The notes: generated by a model not told the origin, from the letters alone. A DNA stretch of 64,000 nucleotides from Eubacteriaceae bacterium (GCA_009782875.1 WRIE01000001.1:124001-188000); one strand, 5' to 3'. Positions 1-9,385 are shown, counted from the first letter of the stretch. Program-made: numbers and translations.

Positions 1-349
1 CCAGGTCAACATCACTGATATTGGCGGAACCATGCGGCTCGGAGCCTATCCCTGCTATTTGAAAGAAGGCAGCTTGGCAGCCCGCCTTTACAGCCAAAGG
101 GAAATATCAGAGCGCCATAGGCACCGCTACGAAATAAACAATGCTTACCGCCCGCATTTTGAGCAAGCCGGTTTAGTTGTATGCGGCACTTCCCCCGATG
201 GCTCGCTGGTTGAAATGATTGAGCTTGAGGGCCACCCTTTCTACATAGCTACCCAGTCCCATCCAGAGTTCAAATCCCGTCCCACCAGGCCCCATCCGTT
301 ATTCCTCGGCTTAGTTAAAGCTGCCTATGAAAATAAAGTGGCGAAATAA
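1..349 (+). CDS. pyrG: CTP synthase, C-terminal part (partial at window edge)
   Basis: This is the glutamine amidotransferase end of CTP synthase, which makes CTP from UTP, ATP and glutamine in the cytoplasm. The reading frame is open from base 2 through the left edge; the stop is TAA at 347-349. Visible family motifs are the GGTMRLG strand, the ERHRHRYE(I)N segment, and the [12 protein letters not shown] segment, which carries the His-x-Glu pair of the class I glutaminase triad. The nucleophile Cys and the synthetase domain lie outside the window. A strong intrinsic terminator follows 4 bases after the stop, so this gene ends its transcript. Confidence 0.95.
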   Translation, partial: QVNITDIGGTMRLGAYPCYLKEGSLAARLYSQREISERHRHRYEINNAYRPHFEQAGLVVCGTSPDGSLVEMIELEGHPFYIATQSHPEFKSRPTRPHPLFLGLVKAAYENKVAK

Positions 350-353
350 AACC

Positions 354-386
354 AAGCTGGGCTTATCGAACAAAGCCCAGCTTTTC
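354..386 (+). terminator. Intrinsic terminator of pyrG
   Basis: A perfect 11-bp stem (AAGCTGGGCTT, paired with AAGCCCAGCTT at 373-383) with an 8-base loop is followed by a short T tract, directly after the pyrG stop codon. Confidence 0.9.
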
Positions 387-1481
387 TAGCCTAAGCATTT
401 AGGCAAAACCTGCGTTGCTATGGCCAAATGGCGCTCAAGAAACAACAGCTGTTTGCAAAGCGAATAGCTGTTTTAATTGCAGGGCAGGGAGGCTTATTCC
501 TGACTGCCCGCTTTTCCTTCGCTGGCTCTGCCATAAAAGGCAGCCTATCTTCCGATGCGGCAAAGAAGGGGCAAGCACAGTTGGAATCGTGGTGGCTGGC
601 AAGTTTGGCTGCACAATTGCAGCAAACAAAAGCTAGGCGCTTTGGATGTTTAAGCAAAATTGGCAATGCGACCCTGCAATCCAGCTGTCAGGCGCAGGTG
701 TTAAAAACGTGGATTTTCTCGCGGTATTGGCAAATATCGACAAGATAAGCATGATACGATTTCATTTGTAAAAAGCTTGTCGTCTGCCATCTAGCCACAA
801 GAGCCAAGAATCTTTGCTGTTTTGACGGGCTACCATCTTGATAGCCGTTTTGCATACAAAGACGGGACATGTAAAATACTGTTAGAAAAAACTTTGGTTT
901 TATGGCTTGTTTTGATTGCTTTGCTGGTATTGAGTCTGCAACAATCGAGCTTTCGCGCCTTTCTGGGCGGGCAGCAAGCCATTGGAAAGATTTAGAGCGA
1001 AAAGTGTGTGGAAACTTGGTATTTTCTCACCAGAAGCAATAAGTGATATTGAACGGCGATACGCTGCCTGATGGGCTGCAATTAAGAAGTTTTGCAATCC
1101 TGCTGATCCCGGTAACAGCCTATATGCCAGACATATCCGGAGGATGGGACGGAAACAACGGCTTTGGCCAGGATAGCTGTGCCAATACTTGCGGGCGTTG
1201 CGCATACAATAATATTTCCTTAATATCGATGCCCCCTTTGAGCCAATCTACGACTTGGCAACCGCCTTTTTCCAGTTGATGCTTCTTTGCATACTTCCGC
1301 TTTGAATAATGGCATGGCCCAGAGCCTGGGTTCTTCCACAAATAAATATTTGGAATTTCCATAACAACTACGGTTTCACCAGCAATTATAGGTTAGCGGG
1401 GCAACGGGGGCATTCCAGTATTTTTCAACATAGCCCAACCGCCAAAAAGAAATACAACATTTGAAATATGCGCAAGAAAGG
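387..1481. other. 1.1-kb stretch with no recognisable gene
   Basis: Only short overlapping frames occur on both strands, without ribosome binding sites or recognisable motifs. The longest minus-strand frame near 1120-1362 (80 codons) has a protein-like composition, but I cannot assign it. The stretch is probably decayed coding DNA upstream of the ABC exporter. Confidence 0.5.
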
Positions 1482-1496
1482 ATGTTTGTTCTTTAA

Positions 1497-3227
1497 ATGA
1501 AACAAATTTTACGAATAGCCAAAGAAGCAAAACGCTATGCAGGTTTGCTCGCTTTAGCAATGGCAAGCACTTTAATGCTGACGGCAATCAACTTGGCAGG
1601 ACCAAGGTTCATGAGCCAGATGACTGCTTTGGTTAGCAAAGGGGATAGCGAGGCTCTCTTGGCGACAAGGCGTATTGCCATTATACTTTTTTTTCTGTAT
1701 ATGTTTAAAATCCTCTTTAGGTTCCTTTCTAACTATATGGCGCATACAGCGGCATGGAAACTTGTCGAGGAGCTTCGCCAGCAAGTATATGACCATATCC
1801 AGTCATTTTCACTCGAGTATTACAGGGAACACCAAACTGGGGATTTAATGAGCAGGGTGGTCAATGACACAGGGACTTTCGAGCTGCTGTTCGCCCACAT
1901 CATACCTGACATTGTGACCCACTCCGTGACAGTCGTCGGGGTTTGCTCCTTGCTTTTATCTATCAACGTGAGTCTTGCGTTGATTACGATTGTGCCCATC
2001 CCATTCATTGCAGCCTGCAGCATCTACTTTTCTGGCAAAACACGCCCTTTGCAAAGAAACACCCAACGCTCTTTGGCAAGCATTAATGCCAAGTTGCAGG
2101 ACAACTTCTCGGGCATAGTAGAAATCCAGGCTTTTGGCCAACAAACAAAAGAATCAGGGCATGTGGGTGAGCGTTTGAGCCTGTTTACGACAAATATGCT
2201 AAAAGCTTTAAAGTATGGCGCGGTTTTCAATCCAACGATAGAGTTCTTGACATCCCTTGGCTCTGTCGCTGTTGTCGGGCTGGGAGGATACTTGGCTTAC
2301 CTTGGCCAGATAGATGTAGCCCAAATCGTTGGGTTCATGCTATATTTGTCTTTGTTCTACACCCCTGTGGCCGGCGCAGCCCGCCTTTTAGAGGATTACA
2401 ACCAAGCGCTGGCTGGCACAGAGAGGGTAATGGAGATTCTTGACACCCCTATCGGCATCAAAGACAAGGAAGGCTCTTATGAGCTAGGCGCAACCACTGG
2501 CAAGATTGAGTTCGATAAAGTGTGTTTCTCATATAATAGCGAATCAACCGTCCTTGATGGCGTGTCTTTCACAGCAAACCCAGGCCAGTTCATCGCGCTT
2601 GTCGGACCCACTGGCGTAGGCAAAACTACTACTGTGCAGTTAATTTCTAGATTCTATGAGCCAACCTCAGGCACAGTCAAAATCGATGGACATGATATCA
2701 ACAATGTCAAGCTTGCCAGCTTGCGCTCGCAAATCTCGCTGGTATTGCAAGACACATTCCTTTTTAACGGGACAATTGCCGAAAACATTTCATATGCGAA
2801 CAATGATGCCCAAGAAGAAGATATCGTCAAGGCGGCAAAAATTGCCCGTATCCACGATGACGTTATGTCGATGCCCGATGGGTATGGCACACAGATAGGG
2901 GAGAGGGGCGCAAAACTTTCAGGCGGGCAAAAACAGCGCATAGCCATCGCAAGGGCTGTTTTGCGGGATACCCCGATATTGATTTTAGACGAAGCCACAG
3001 CATCAGTAGATACCCAGACAGAGAGGGAAATCCAAAGCGCAATAAATGACTTGGCAGGCACTAGGACAATAATCGCCATCGCGCATAGGTTGTCGACAAT
3101 CAAGCACGCTGACAAAATCCTCGTGTTTGAAGAGGGCAAAATCGTGGAGGAAGGCATCCACGAGGAGCTTATAGCCCAAGGCAACTTGTATTCCAGGCTA
3201 AATTCTGTATCCCAGGAGACATTATAG
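1497..3227 (+). CDS. ABC exporter, fused membrane and ATPase domains (MsbA/LmrA type)
   Basis: A half-transporter of 576 residues, the usual length. The N-terminal half (about 1-310) is an ABC type-1 transmembrane domain with six hydrophobic segments. The C-terminal half (about 335-576) is the nucleotide-binding domain, with Walker A GPTGVGKTT, Q-loop LVLQDTF, signature LSGGQKQR, Walker B ILILDEATAS and the H-loop in IAIAHRLST. It probably works as a homodimer in the cytoplasmic membrane; the substrate (lipid, peptide or drug) cannot be told. The start is ATG 1497, immediately after a four-codon frame (ATG 1482 to TAA 1496) that has the better-placed GAAAGGA ribosome site, so translation may be coupled to that mini-cistron. 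The panE gene starts 2 bases downstream of its stop. Confidence 0.93.
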   Translation: MKQILRIAKEAKRYAGLLALAMASTLMLTAINLAGPRFMSQMTALVSKGDSEALLATRRIAIILFFLYMFKILFRFLSNYMAHTAAWKLVEELRQQVYDHIQSFSLEYYREHQTGDLMSRVVNDTGTFELLFAHIIPDIVTHSVTVVGVCSLLLSINVSLALITIVPIPFIAACSIYFSGKTRPLQRNTQRSLASINAKLQDNFSGIVEIQAFGQQTKESGHVGERLSLFTTNMLKALKYGAVFNPTIEFLTSLGSVAVVGLGGYLAYLGQIDVAQIVGFMLYLSLFYTPVAGAARLLEDYNQALAGTERVMEILDTPIGIKDKEGSYELGATTGKIEFDKVCFSYNSESTVLDGVSFTANPGQFIALVGPTGVGKTTTVQLISRFYEPTSGTVKIDGHDINNVKLASLRSQISLVLQDTFLFNGTIAENISYANNDAQEEDIVKAAKIARIHDDVMSMPDGYGTQIGERGAKLSGGQKQRIAIARAVLRDTPILILDEATASVDTQTEREIQSAINDLAGTRTIIAIAHRLSTIKHADKILVFEEGKIVEEGIHEELIAQGNLYSRLNSVSQETL

Positions 3228-3229
3228 CT

Positions 3230-4147
3230 ATGGAGCCGCTAGAATATAAGAGTGTGGCAATTATAGGTTTTGGGGCTCTTGGATGCATGTTTGCAGACAA
3301 GATCGAATCTGCAAAACCCGGCAGTGTTGTTTTTGTAGCTGGCGAAGACCGCGTCGAGCGATACCTGCGTGAAGGTGTCTATTGCAACGGCATAAAAAAA
3401 GAGTTCTCATTTGAGTCGCCAAAAGAAGCGCTAGAGCCTGCTGACGTGGTAATCATCGCAGTCAAAAGCTCTGGCCTTGAGGACGCGATAAACTTGGCGT
3501 CTCTGAAAACGGGCAAGGGCACTGTGGTCGTCTCCCTTATGAACGGGGTTTCCAGCGAAGCTAAGATAAACAAGCAGCTTGGGGATGTGTGTGTAATGTG
3601 TGTAGCCGGAGGGATGGATGCGACAAAGCTGGGCAACAAGCTGGAATACAGGACAAGCGGGACTTTGCAGCTTGGCGAGCTTGGCGGCGCCCCGACGCTG
3701 AGGCTCTTGGCGTTGGAGGCGTTTTTTAGCAGCTCAGGGATCAACTGTGTTATCCGCAGCGATATTGTTTATGCTATGTACTCCAAGTTGATGTTTAATT
3801 GCGGGGTCAATCCATCCAGCATGGTGAATGAAGCCACATACGCAGATATGAAAAAAGCAGGAAAGGCGAGGGAAATGATGCTTGAAGCTATGGAAGAAGC
3901 CAGGAGCGTAGCAATAGCAGAAGGCATACCGATTTCTAGGGGCGAAGTGGAATATTGGCTTGGAGTCCTTGAAAGCCTTGATGGCAAAGGAAGGACTTCA
4001 ATGGCCCAGGACCGGATAATGAAACGAAAGAGCGAGAACGACTTGTTTTCTGGCGCTATCCTGGAGCTGGGAAAGAAACATGGGATACCAACGCCGACCA
4101 GCGCAATGCTATATAATAAGATTATTGAAATTGAAGCTGGTTATTGA
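3230..4147 (+). CDS. panE: 2-dehydropantoate 2-reductase family protein
   Basis: A 305-residue protein of the ketopantoate reductase (PanE/ApbA) family, which reduces ketopantoate to pantoate with NADPH on the way to coenzyme A. The N-terminal Rossmann motif GFGALGCMFAD lies at about residues 13-23. The NADPH-domain strand DVVIIAVKS (about 72-80), the SLMNGVSSE segment and the C-terminal helical domain with the conserved Lys/Asn region (YSKLMFNCGVNP, about 184-195) are all present. It starts 2 bases after the ABC exporter stop, with CAGGAG upstream, so the two are co-transcribed; the functional link is unclear. PanE-like paralogues often act on other 2-oxoacids, so pantothenate synthesis is likely but not certain. 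A decayed copy of its 5' end lies at 6580-6835. Confidence 0.9.
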   Translation: MEPLEYKSVAIIGFGALGCMFADKIESAKPGSVVFVAGEDRVERYLREGVYCNGIKKEFSFESPKEALEPADVVIIAVKSSGLEDAINLASLKTGKGTVVVSLMNGVSSEAKINKQLGDVCVMCVAGGMDATKLGNKLEYRTSGTLQLGELGGAPTLRLLALEAFFSSSGINCVIRSDIVYAMYSKLMFNCGVNPSSMVNEATYADMKKAGKAREMMLEAMEEARSVAIAEGIPISRGEVEYWLGVLESLDGKGRTSMAQDRIMKRKSENDLFSGAILELGKKHGIPTPTSAMLYNKIIEIEAGY

Positions 4148-4279
4148 CTTGTTGGTTAGGGCTTCGCAGGCTGTTTTAGGCTTGGTTTAGTTTCAATTAT
4201 TAGGCATATTTTAGCCTTTGCGATAGTTGCGCATTTTTGCTTTCTGGTTATTCCTAAAACATTTCTATATATAAAACCA

Positions 4280-4315
4280 AGCCCTCCAACGGCAATACAC
4301 TGTCTCTGGAGGGCT
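4280..4315 (+). terminator. Probable terminator after panE
   Basis: A 9-bp perfect stem (AGCCCTCCA / TGGAGGGCT) with an 18-base loop lies about 130 bases after the panE stop. The T tract is weak (ATTTA), so termination may be inefficient. Confidence 0.6.
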
Positions 4316-4374
4316 ATTTAAATTTCAAAAAGCAGACAGGTGATAACAAAGGAGGCCTGCTATACCTAAAACCA

Positions 4375-5010
4375 CTCCTCTAGCCTGCCTCGAAATCCAT
4401 ACAAGCCAGAAAAACCTTGTCGGGATCGTGCGCAATTCCAACAGAGAGAACGGCAAAGCCAAGCACGACCAGCTCGGCCGAATAACCGGTGTCGGGCTGG
4501 ACTAGCTCAAGCTGATACAGGCAGTCCTCCAAAGGGGTGTGCTCGTGAAATCAGAGCTGGAGATCCTGTCCTCAAGGGAATAAGGTGCTTGCAAAGCGCT
4601 CCTTGATCTCGCAAAAGATATCGGGCTTGACAAATTGATATACTCGCGCGCCAGCGAACCTTGAGCTAGATTCTCGCTTGCGATGGCCATTTGGTGCTTG
4701 GCCTGCTAAGCAGAGCAAGCTTTCGCTGTCCAACTACGCCAAGCACAGCGCACTTTGGAGCATTGTGGAGTTGGCGGGGGTGCATCGATGTTAATGAATT
4801 CTGCTACGAGCCAATGGACAAGCTTTTTGCCAGGCAAGGCAAGATACAAAAGCAGCTTGCTCGAAAACACCTTTCAGATGGCTGCCTTGTTTTCTATGAT
4901 ATTTCAAGCAGCTATCTTGAGGGCGAGTGCGCTTGGAGCGAAATAGCAGCCATAAGCTTTGTTTGCGCAAAGGGGGGGATGCCTGGGCTACTTGGACCAG
5001 CGAGCTAATA
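4375..5010 (+). pseudogene. IS1634-family transposase remnant
   Basis: Pieces of an IS1634-type transposase can be read on the plus strand in several frames. An N-terminal piece reads NLVGIVRNSNRENGKAKHDQ (about 4410-4470). A middle piece (about 4575-4760) reads as the Leu-rich region with LGLDKLIYSR-like and SLAMAI segments. A C-terminal piece (about 4800-4930) reads ARKHLSDGCLVFYDISSSYL followed by EGE, matching the family's YDvTSSYFEG catalytic region. Several stops and frameshifts separate the pieces and the last third is missing. It is a dead element; I found no terminal inverted repeats. Confidence 0.7.
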
Positions 5011-5159
5011 ATTTGGTCATGCACCTGCTGATAGTTTTCTTATGGCGAAAAACCGTGCACTTTTGTATTGCCCACCACGACACCAAGATGATAACCACTG
5101 CGACTAGTCCTTTGTAAAGTGAAATATCAGACTAAAAAGCAACTCAGTTATTGGGAAAT

Positions 5160-5590
5160 AAAGACATCTACACTCCTCTATCTTTGAAGTGGCAGTCTGG
5201 ATACATGCTTTTTAGCTTTATCTTGCATCTTCTGATTGACTCCAATACCAGTTTTGTTCCGGTCAATATACCAATGCTTGAAGATGTTCCTGTAGTCCGC
5301 CCAAAACAGTTATTCTCAAGCCACCCAAGCATTGCCTAGCCATCACAGACAGCTCGCACTCAGCAATATTCAGCCAGCTTGCATGGACTGGCGTGTAATG
5401 GTATTCAAACCTGTGGCTGAGCCTGAATGCCACGCCAGGGTCATAAACATTATAAAATGAGCTCGGGTTATGGGTATTGAGGTTGTCAGGCACAGCGATA
5501 ATTTTTTTGGCATCCGGGCACATCTCGTCGCTGATTATGCCAGTAAAGATATGCCGGATTATCTCTGGCGGGCTGGAGGTGATGCGGTAA
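5160..5590 (-). pseudogene. IS630-family transposase, C-terminal fragment
   Basis: The minus strand encodes the DDE_3 end of an IS630 transposase: PDNLNTHNPSSFYNVYDP (D of the triad), YHYTPVHASWLNIAECELSV (E of the triad) and MARQCL. After a stop near 5265 the tail continues in another frame (KIKLKSMYPDCHFKD). The N-terminal half is missing: the frame runs directly out of a histidine-kinase N-terminus, so the fragment replaced the rest of that kinase gene. It is non-functional. Confidence 0.8.
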
Positions 5591-5715
5591 ACTAAAGCGG
5601 TGACGCCATATGAAGCGGTGAACACTGCGCTTAGAACGGCAAAAACCGTGAGCAAGCCCAAGACAGGGTCGTGCTGCTCTCCGGCGCCGCAGTGAATCCT
5701 GCGTTCTTCGCTCAC
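5580..5715 (-). pseudogene. Histidine kinase N-terminal fragment, cut by IS630 remnant
   Basis: The frame starts at ATG 5715, overlapping the stop of the response-regulator pseudogene by 4 bases, the usual regulator-kinase coupling. It encodes a short basic N-terminus and one hydrophobic segment (LGLLTVFAVLSAVFTASYGV) typical of a membrane sensor kinase. It then runs into IS630 transposase sequence in the same frame. Sensor, dimerisation and ATPase domains are missing. Confidence 0.6.
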
Positions 5716-6407
5716 GCCGTCACCTCAAGCCTGTAGCCCAGCCCGCGCACTTGTAGTGAACTTGAAGCTGGAGATTTCGACTGGAAAGCGTTCGCGCAAG
5801 CGGCTGATATGCTCGTCAAGCGTGCGTTCGTTTCCATCAAAGTGCAGCCCCACACATCCTCGATCAATTGGTCACGTAAGAAGGTCTTTCCAGGGAAGCC
5901 CGCCAGTTTGAACAACAGATCAAACTCTTTCTTAGGGGTATCTTCTTTAGCTCTGCTGACCTGACCATGAGCGAGCAGCTGTTTTTGTCAACCACTACGT
6001 TGCCAACCTGTACGACCTGGGATGCCTCGATCTTATAGAGGCGCAACAGCGCCCGGACACGCATCAGCAATTTGTCGCCCTCGAAAGGCTTTGTTAGATA
6101 ATCATCCGCTCCAGCTTCGTAGCCTTCGGCTTTGGACAGAAGCTCCACTCTTGCTGTGAGCACAAAAACGGGCAGGTTTTCGTAGTATTGCCTCAAGTTG
6201 CCGGCATAGCTCATAGCCAACCATGTTTGGCATCATCAAGTCGATGACAGCGAGGTTGGGGCTTTCCTCCATCATTTGCTGCAAAGCGCCGCGCCCATAT
6301 TTCGCTTTGCAATACTCAAATCCGGTGTTCCGGAGAAGGGCGCACACCAGCTCGCGGATGTTGGGGTCGTCGTCAACAACCATTATTTTACTCATACCAT
6401 TTATCAT
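5712..6407 (-). pseudogene. OmpR-family response regulator, frameshifted
   Basis: A receiver domain plus winged-helix DNA-binding domain can be assembled from three frames. Frame one gives IMVVDDDPNIRELV, the phospho-acceptor region VIDLMMP and YELCRQL. Frame two (from about 6205) gives FVLTAR, the [11 protein letters not shown] switch region, then [20 protein letters not shown]. Frame three (from about 5935) gives [12 protein letters not shown] and the wing VRGLGYRLE. At least two frameshifts break the gene. It formed a pair with the truncated kinase immediately downstream, so the whole two-component system is dead. Confidence 0.85.
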
Positions 6408-6579
6408 TCTTGATTATTCAAGATTATTCAAGCCTTGATCTCTATATCATTTTGCGGATATGTTGTTGCTAAACCAACTGCTCCCAAGTATATAACCTAT
6501 TTTTAAACGGAGTTTAACATCCATGAGGAAATGCCAACATTTAACGAACATTCTATAACCGCTTTTATTGTGGCCATCA

Positions 6580-6835
6580 TAGCTGCAGGATTACAAGAGT
6601 GTGGCTATGATGATTTCGGGGCTCTTGGCAACATGTTTGCAGGCAATACTGCGTTGTCCCTTTTATAGATGGCCAAGTCTGTGTAAAGCGATACTGGCGT
6701 TGAGGTGTTTATCGCAGGCGGCATATAAAAGAGTTCCGCTTTTGAGCCGCCAAGGGAAGCGCTCGAGCCTGCTGGCACGGCAATCATCTTAGTCCAGGCG
6801 CTGGCCTTGAGGACACAATGCCTCTTGGTTTGGGC
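6580..6835 (+). pseudogene. Decayed duplicate of the panE 5' end
   Basis: The DNA from about 6580 to 6835 aligns along its length with bases about 3233-3500 of the intact panE. Shared runs include GGGGCTCTTGG, the start of the Rossmann loop; AAAAGAGTTC followed by TTTGAGCCGCCAA-GAAGCGCT; and GAGCCTGCTGGCACGG. Internal deletions, stop codons and frame changes abolish coding. Only the 5' third of the gene is represented. It therefore records a partial duplication, with the copies now 3 kb apart and separated by IS debris. Confidence 0.8.
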
Positions 6836-7304
6836 TAATAGCGCAAGTCTTCCAGGACAAAGAAGTCTTGCGACTTTACAGCTAACCTAAATCGTGTTAT
6901 AATAAGCCCAACAAGCAAAATGAAATATATTTGTATTTAATCAATTTCTATTGATGTATTTGAACATTTCTATAGATCGCAAAGCAAGTTATTTTGTTGC
7001 CTGATGGAGCCAAACTGTTATAGCTTTAGACTTGCATTTGCATAAGCTGCGCAGCAATGTTTAAACCGCTATGGATTAATTAAGGATTCTACCTAGATCA
7101 TTGGCTTGCCTGAAAGCGGGATAGCATTATGATCAGACAGTTTTTAGCTAAACAATGCGGTTCGCACAAAACCACGCTTTTGCCCGGGAGATGTGGCTTG
7201 ACAAAGAATAAGCTTGGTCCGCAATCCCTTTAAAAATACTAAAGCGGACACAGAACCGGCAAAGCGGATGTGTTGTGTAGATATAACCTTAAGTTGGTAG
7301 TCAA
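6836..7304. other. Intergenic region upstream of URO-D gene 1
   Basis: This stretch is AT-rich, with no open frame of note on either strand. It contains repeated ATTTCTAT(T/A)GAT words near 6948 and 6966, of unknown meaning, before the promoter at 7305. Confidence 0.4.
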
Positions 7305-7334
7305 TTGACATCTTTGTAGACATCGCAGTACACT
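7305..7334 (+). promoter_or_regulatory. Sigma-70-type promoter of URO-D gene 1
   Basis: TTGACA at 7305-7310 and TACACT at 7329-7334, with an 18-base spacer, about 50 bases upstream of the start codon. Confidence 0.6.
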
Positions 7335-7385
7335 TCTTTGAAATGCCAACACATTTTCAACCCAAAAACAAGGAGGAAGAAAGAA

Positions 7386-8543
7386 ATGGCAGAAGACAAA
7401 CAAGCTAAAACGAAAGAAAATTTTTTCAACGCTATCAACCACATCGAGCCAGACTATGTTCCAAAAGCTATAAATGGCAGCAATGCAATCCTTGATTTTG
7501 CAGGCATGACTTTTACCGAAGCTGAATATGACCCAGAGAAAACAGAGCAAGTCTTTAGAAACCTGTTTGAAAACATCCCATTGGATGTTGGTAATATCGG
7601 CTTTAACGCTAGCCCAAAGACTTATGTGGCTCTTAACAACAGGACTGAGACCTTCTTGGCTCCAGACGGAGTCACCTTGCAGCATTTGCAAAAACCGCCA
7701 ATGAAAGCTGACGAATATCCCGAGTTGATTGCTGGCGTTGACAAGTTCGTAAAAGAAACCCTGCTTCCTAGAAAATATCCAGAACTGTTTGATGGGGGCA
7801 AAGAAGGCGCTAAGGACAAAATAAAGACAATTGTCGATGAGTCTGCTTCTAGAATTCAAGGGCACTACACCCAAATCCAACAAAAGATGTATGCCGAGTA
7901 CGGATTCTTCCCATACCCGACCACTATCACACCCAGGTTCTGCACCCCAATCGACATCGTTTTTGACCGCATGCGAGGGTTTGTTGGGACAATAGCTGAC
8001 CTTAGAAGGCGCCCGGCAGAGGTGCACGCCGCTCTTGACGCAATCTTTGCTTTGAGGGGAACCGATTATTCGGATATTCAAGTGACAGGGCTTTTCACTT
8101 CTTACATGTCCCATATTCCATGCTATCTCAACCCGAAGCAGTATGACGAATTTTTCTGGCCATACTTTAAATTACAGGTCACAAACCTTGGCAACTCCGG
8201 CAACAAACTATGGATTTTCATTGAAGGGCATTGGCTGCCATTCATAGAAAGTTTCCTTGATTTGCCAAAAGACTCCCTTTACAATTTAGTGGACGACGAT
8301 GACATTTTAGATCTTGTCAAAGTAGCTGGACATCACCAGTCATTTATTGGCGGGATAGTCATGCAGAATGCGAAGCTCTACCCGTTGCAGAAAAACATTG
8401 ACTACGCCAAGAAGGTTATTGACGAATGCGCCCCAGGCGGAGGCTTTGTGTTTGGAAACAACAAGTCTGCGGTTTGCAAAGGCGATATAAACCAAAACGT
8501 GGTCGACCTTTATAAATTTGCGGATGATTACGGCAGAAAATAA
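7386..8543 (+). CDS. Uroporphyrinogen-decarboxylase-fold protein, copy 1
   Basis: A 385-residue protein of the URO-D superfamily (TIM barrel). Besides true uroporphyrinogen decarboxylase, the superfamily holds the methylcobamide:thiol methyltransferases (MtaA/MtbA/CmuA types). Overall length and segments such as the N-terminal NFFNAINHIEPDYVPKAI, LNPKQYDEFFWPYFK and the glycine-rich end GGGFVFGNNKS suit the superfamily. I do not see the HxCxnC zinc-binding pattern of MtaA, nor the N-terminal decarboxylase signature, so the reaction is unknown; corrinoid-linked methyl transfer is only a guess. The start is ATG 7386, because AAGGAGGA sits at 7370-7377; the frame is open 16 codons further upstream without a ribosome site. 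A tiny gene follows 11 bases after the stop. Confidence 0.8.
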   Translation: MAEDKQAKTKENFFNAINHIEPDYVPKAINGSNAILDFAGMTFTEAEYDPEKTEQVFRNLFENIPLDVGNIGFNASPKTYVALNNRTETFLAPDGVTLQHLQKPPMKADEYPELIAGVDKFVKETLLPRKYPELFDGGKEGAKDKIKTIVDESASRIQGHYTQIQQKMYAEYGFFPYPTTITPRFCTPIDIVFDRMRGFVGTIADLRRRPAEVHAALDAIFALRGTDYSDIQVTGLFTSYMSHIPCYLNPKQYDEFFWPYFKLQVTNLGNSGNKLWIFIEGHWLPFIESFLDLPKDSLYNLVDDDDILDLVKVAGHHQSFIGGIVMQNAKLYPLQKNIDYAKKVIDECAPGGGFVFGNNKSAVCKGDINQNVVDLYKFADDYGRK

Positions 8544-8554
8544 GGAGGATCAAA

Positions 8555-8674
8555 GTGGATTTTACAATTGATGAAGCAATTGAAGAGCTAATTGAGGATA
8601 AAGATTGGGCTCTTGATGAGCCATTAAGATCAAATTTGCTAAAGGATTTTGCTTGGACACTTTTCGGATATTAA
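8555..8674 (+). CDS. Small acidic protein next to URO-D gene 1 (39 aa)
   Basis: A GTG-started frame of 39 codons with a textbook ribosome site (AAGGAGGAT at 8542-8550, whose first bases belong to the URO-D stop TAA). The protein begins VDFTIDEAIEELIEDKDWAL and ends LLKDFAWTLFGY; it is acidic and probably helical. It ends before a terminator at 8738, so it closes a two-gene operon. The same arrangement, with a similar DxAIEEL start, follows URO-D gene 2 at 18095. I know no family for it. Confidence 0.65.
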   Translation: MDFTIDEAIEELIEDKDWALDEPLRSNLLKDFAWTLFGY

Positions 8675-8737
8675 AAACATAGACAAGCGATGCTACATAT
8701 CGCTGCCCAGGACTGTCAGCTAGCTCTATACTATAAA

Positions 8738-8781
8738 GTGCCTCAAATCTTCTCTAAAGATAGTTTAAGGCACTTTTTTTC
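8738..8781 (+). terminator. Terminator of the URO-D 1 operon
   Basis: The stem AGTGCCT(C)AAA, paired with TTTAAGGCACT, is followed by seven T residues and CTTTG. Confidence 0.85.
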
Positions 8782-9139
8782 TTTGTCGCATACAATGGCG
8801 AGCCACCACCTTGCCGGGGCAGGAGAGCCATAAGACTTGGAACTATAACAATATAACACATGTATAAATTCAAGTAAAATTTTGAAAAATGATGTGGATC
8901 CCACCAATCCGCACTAGAGGCGCAGTGAACGCATTTGCTGCCTACCCATATTTGCTGTCTAAAAGCCTGTATTGAGGCGTTTGGATCTACCATCTGTCTT
9001 GATCACTATCTTTGTGATTTATTGAGTATTTTACCGTGCTAAAGTCAAAATCTGGAGTTCCTGATAGAGAAGGTATTATCCGTCTGACAACTCTGTTATA
9101 AGTAGAGAGCTATTTCGACAAATCTGTTGCTAGAATATA
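8782..9139. other. Intergenic stretch, nothing recognised
   Basis: There is no frame with a ribosome site and no recognised motif. The right end probably belongs to the decayed ABC ATPase that follows. Confidence 0.4.
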
Positions 9140-9385
9140 CAAAGGCATGAAACAAATGATAATGCTCATTATTTCATTTTAAATAAACCGAGATTGCTTA
9201 TTCTTGATGAACCAATTAATGGTCTTGATTTTCAAAGTGTACAAAAATTGAAAACATGCCTAATGAAACTCCGAAACGATGGTTTGTCCATAATCATGAC
9301 GAGTCACGAAAAGTAGTTTCTTGATGAGATTTGTGATTGTCAATACATCATAGAAGACAGGAATATCACCACTTGCAGAATCTCG
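9140..9385 (+). pseudogene. ABC-transporter ATPase fragment
   Basis: Plus-strand fragments of a bacitracin/lantibiotic-type ABC ATPase. A weak signature-like GMKQ (about 9147) is followed, in another frame from 9182, by NKPRLLILDEPINGLDF (Walker B and D-loop) and LSIIMTSHEK (H-loop). An in-frame TAG follows and then a recognisable continuation FLDEICDCQYIIEDRNI. Walker A and everything N-terminal are missing. Base composition is more AT-rich than the neighbours, suggesting a different origin. Confidence 0.75.

Noticed and set aside
1120-1362. Minus-strand 80-codon gene
   Set aside because: It has plausible composition but no ribosome site or recognisable domain, and lies in a decayed stretch.
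7239-8114. Long minus-strand frame opposite URO-D gene 1 (291 codons)
   Set aside because: It is antisense to a clear gene with good ribosome site and family match, and has no motif of its own.
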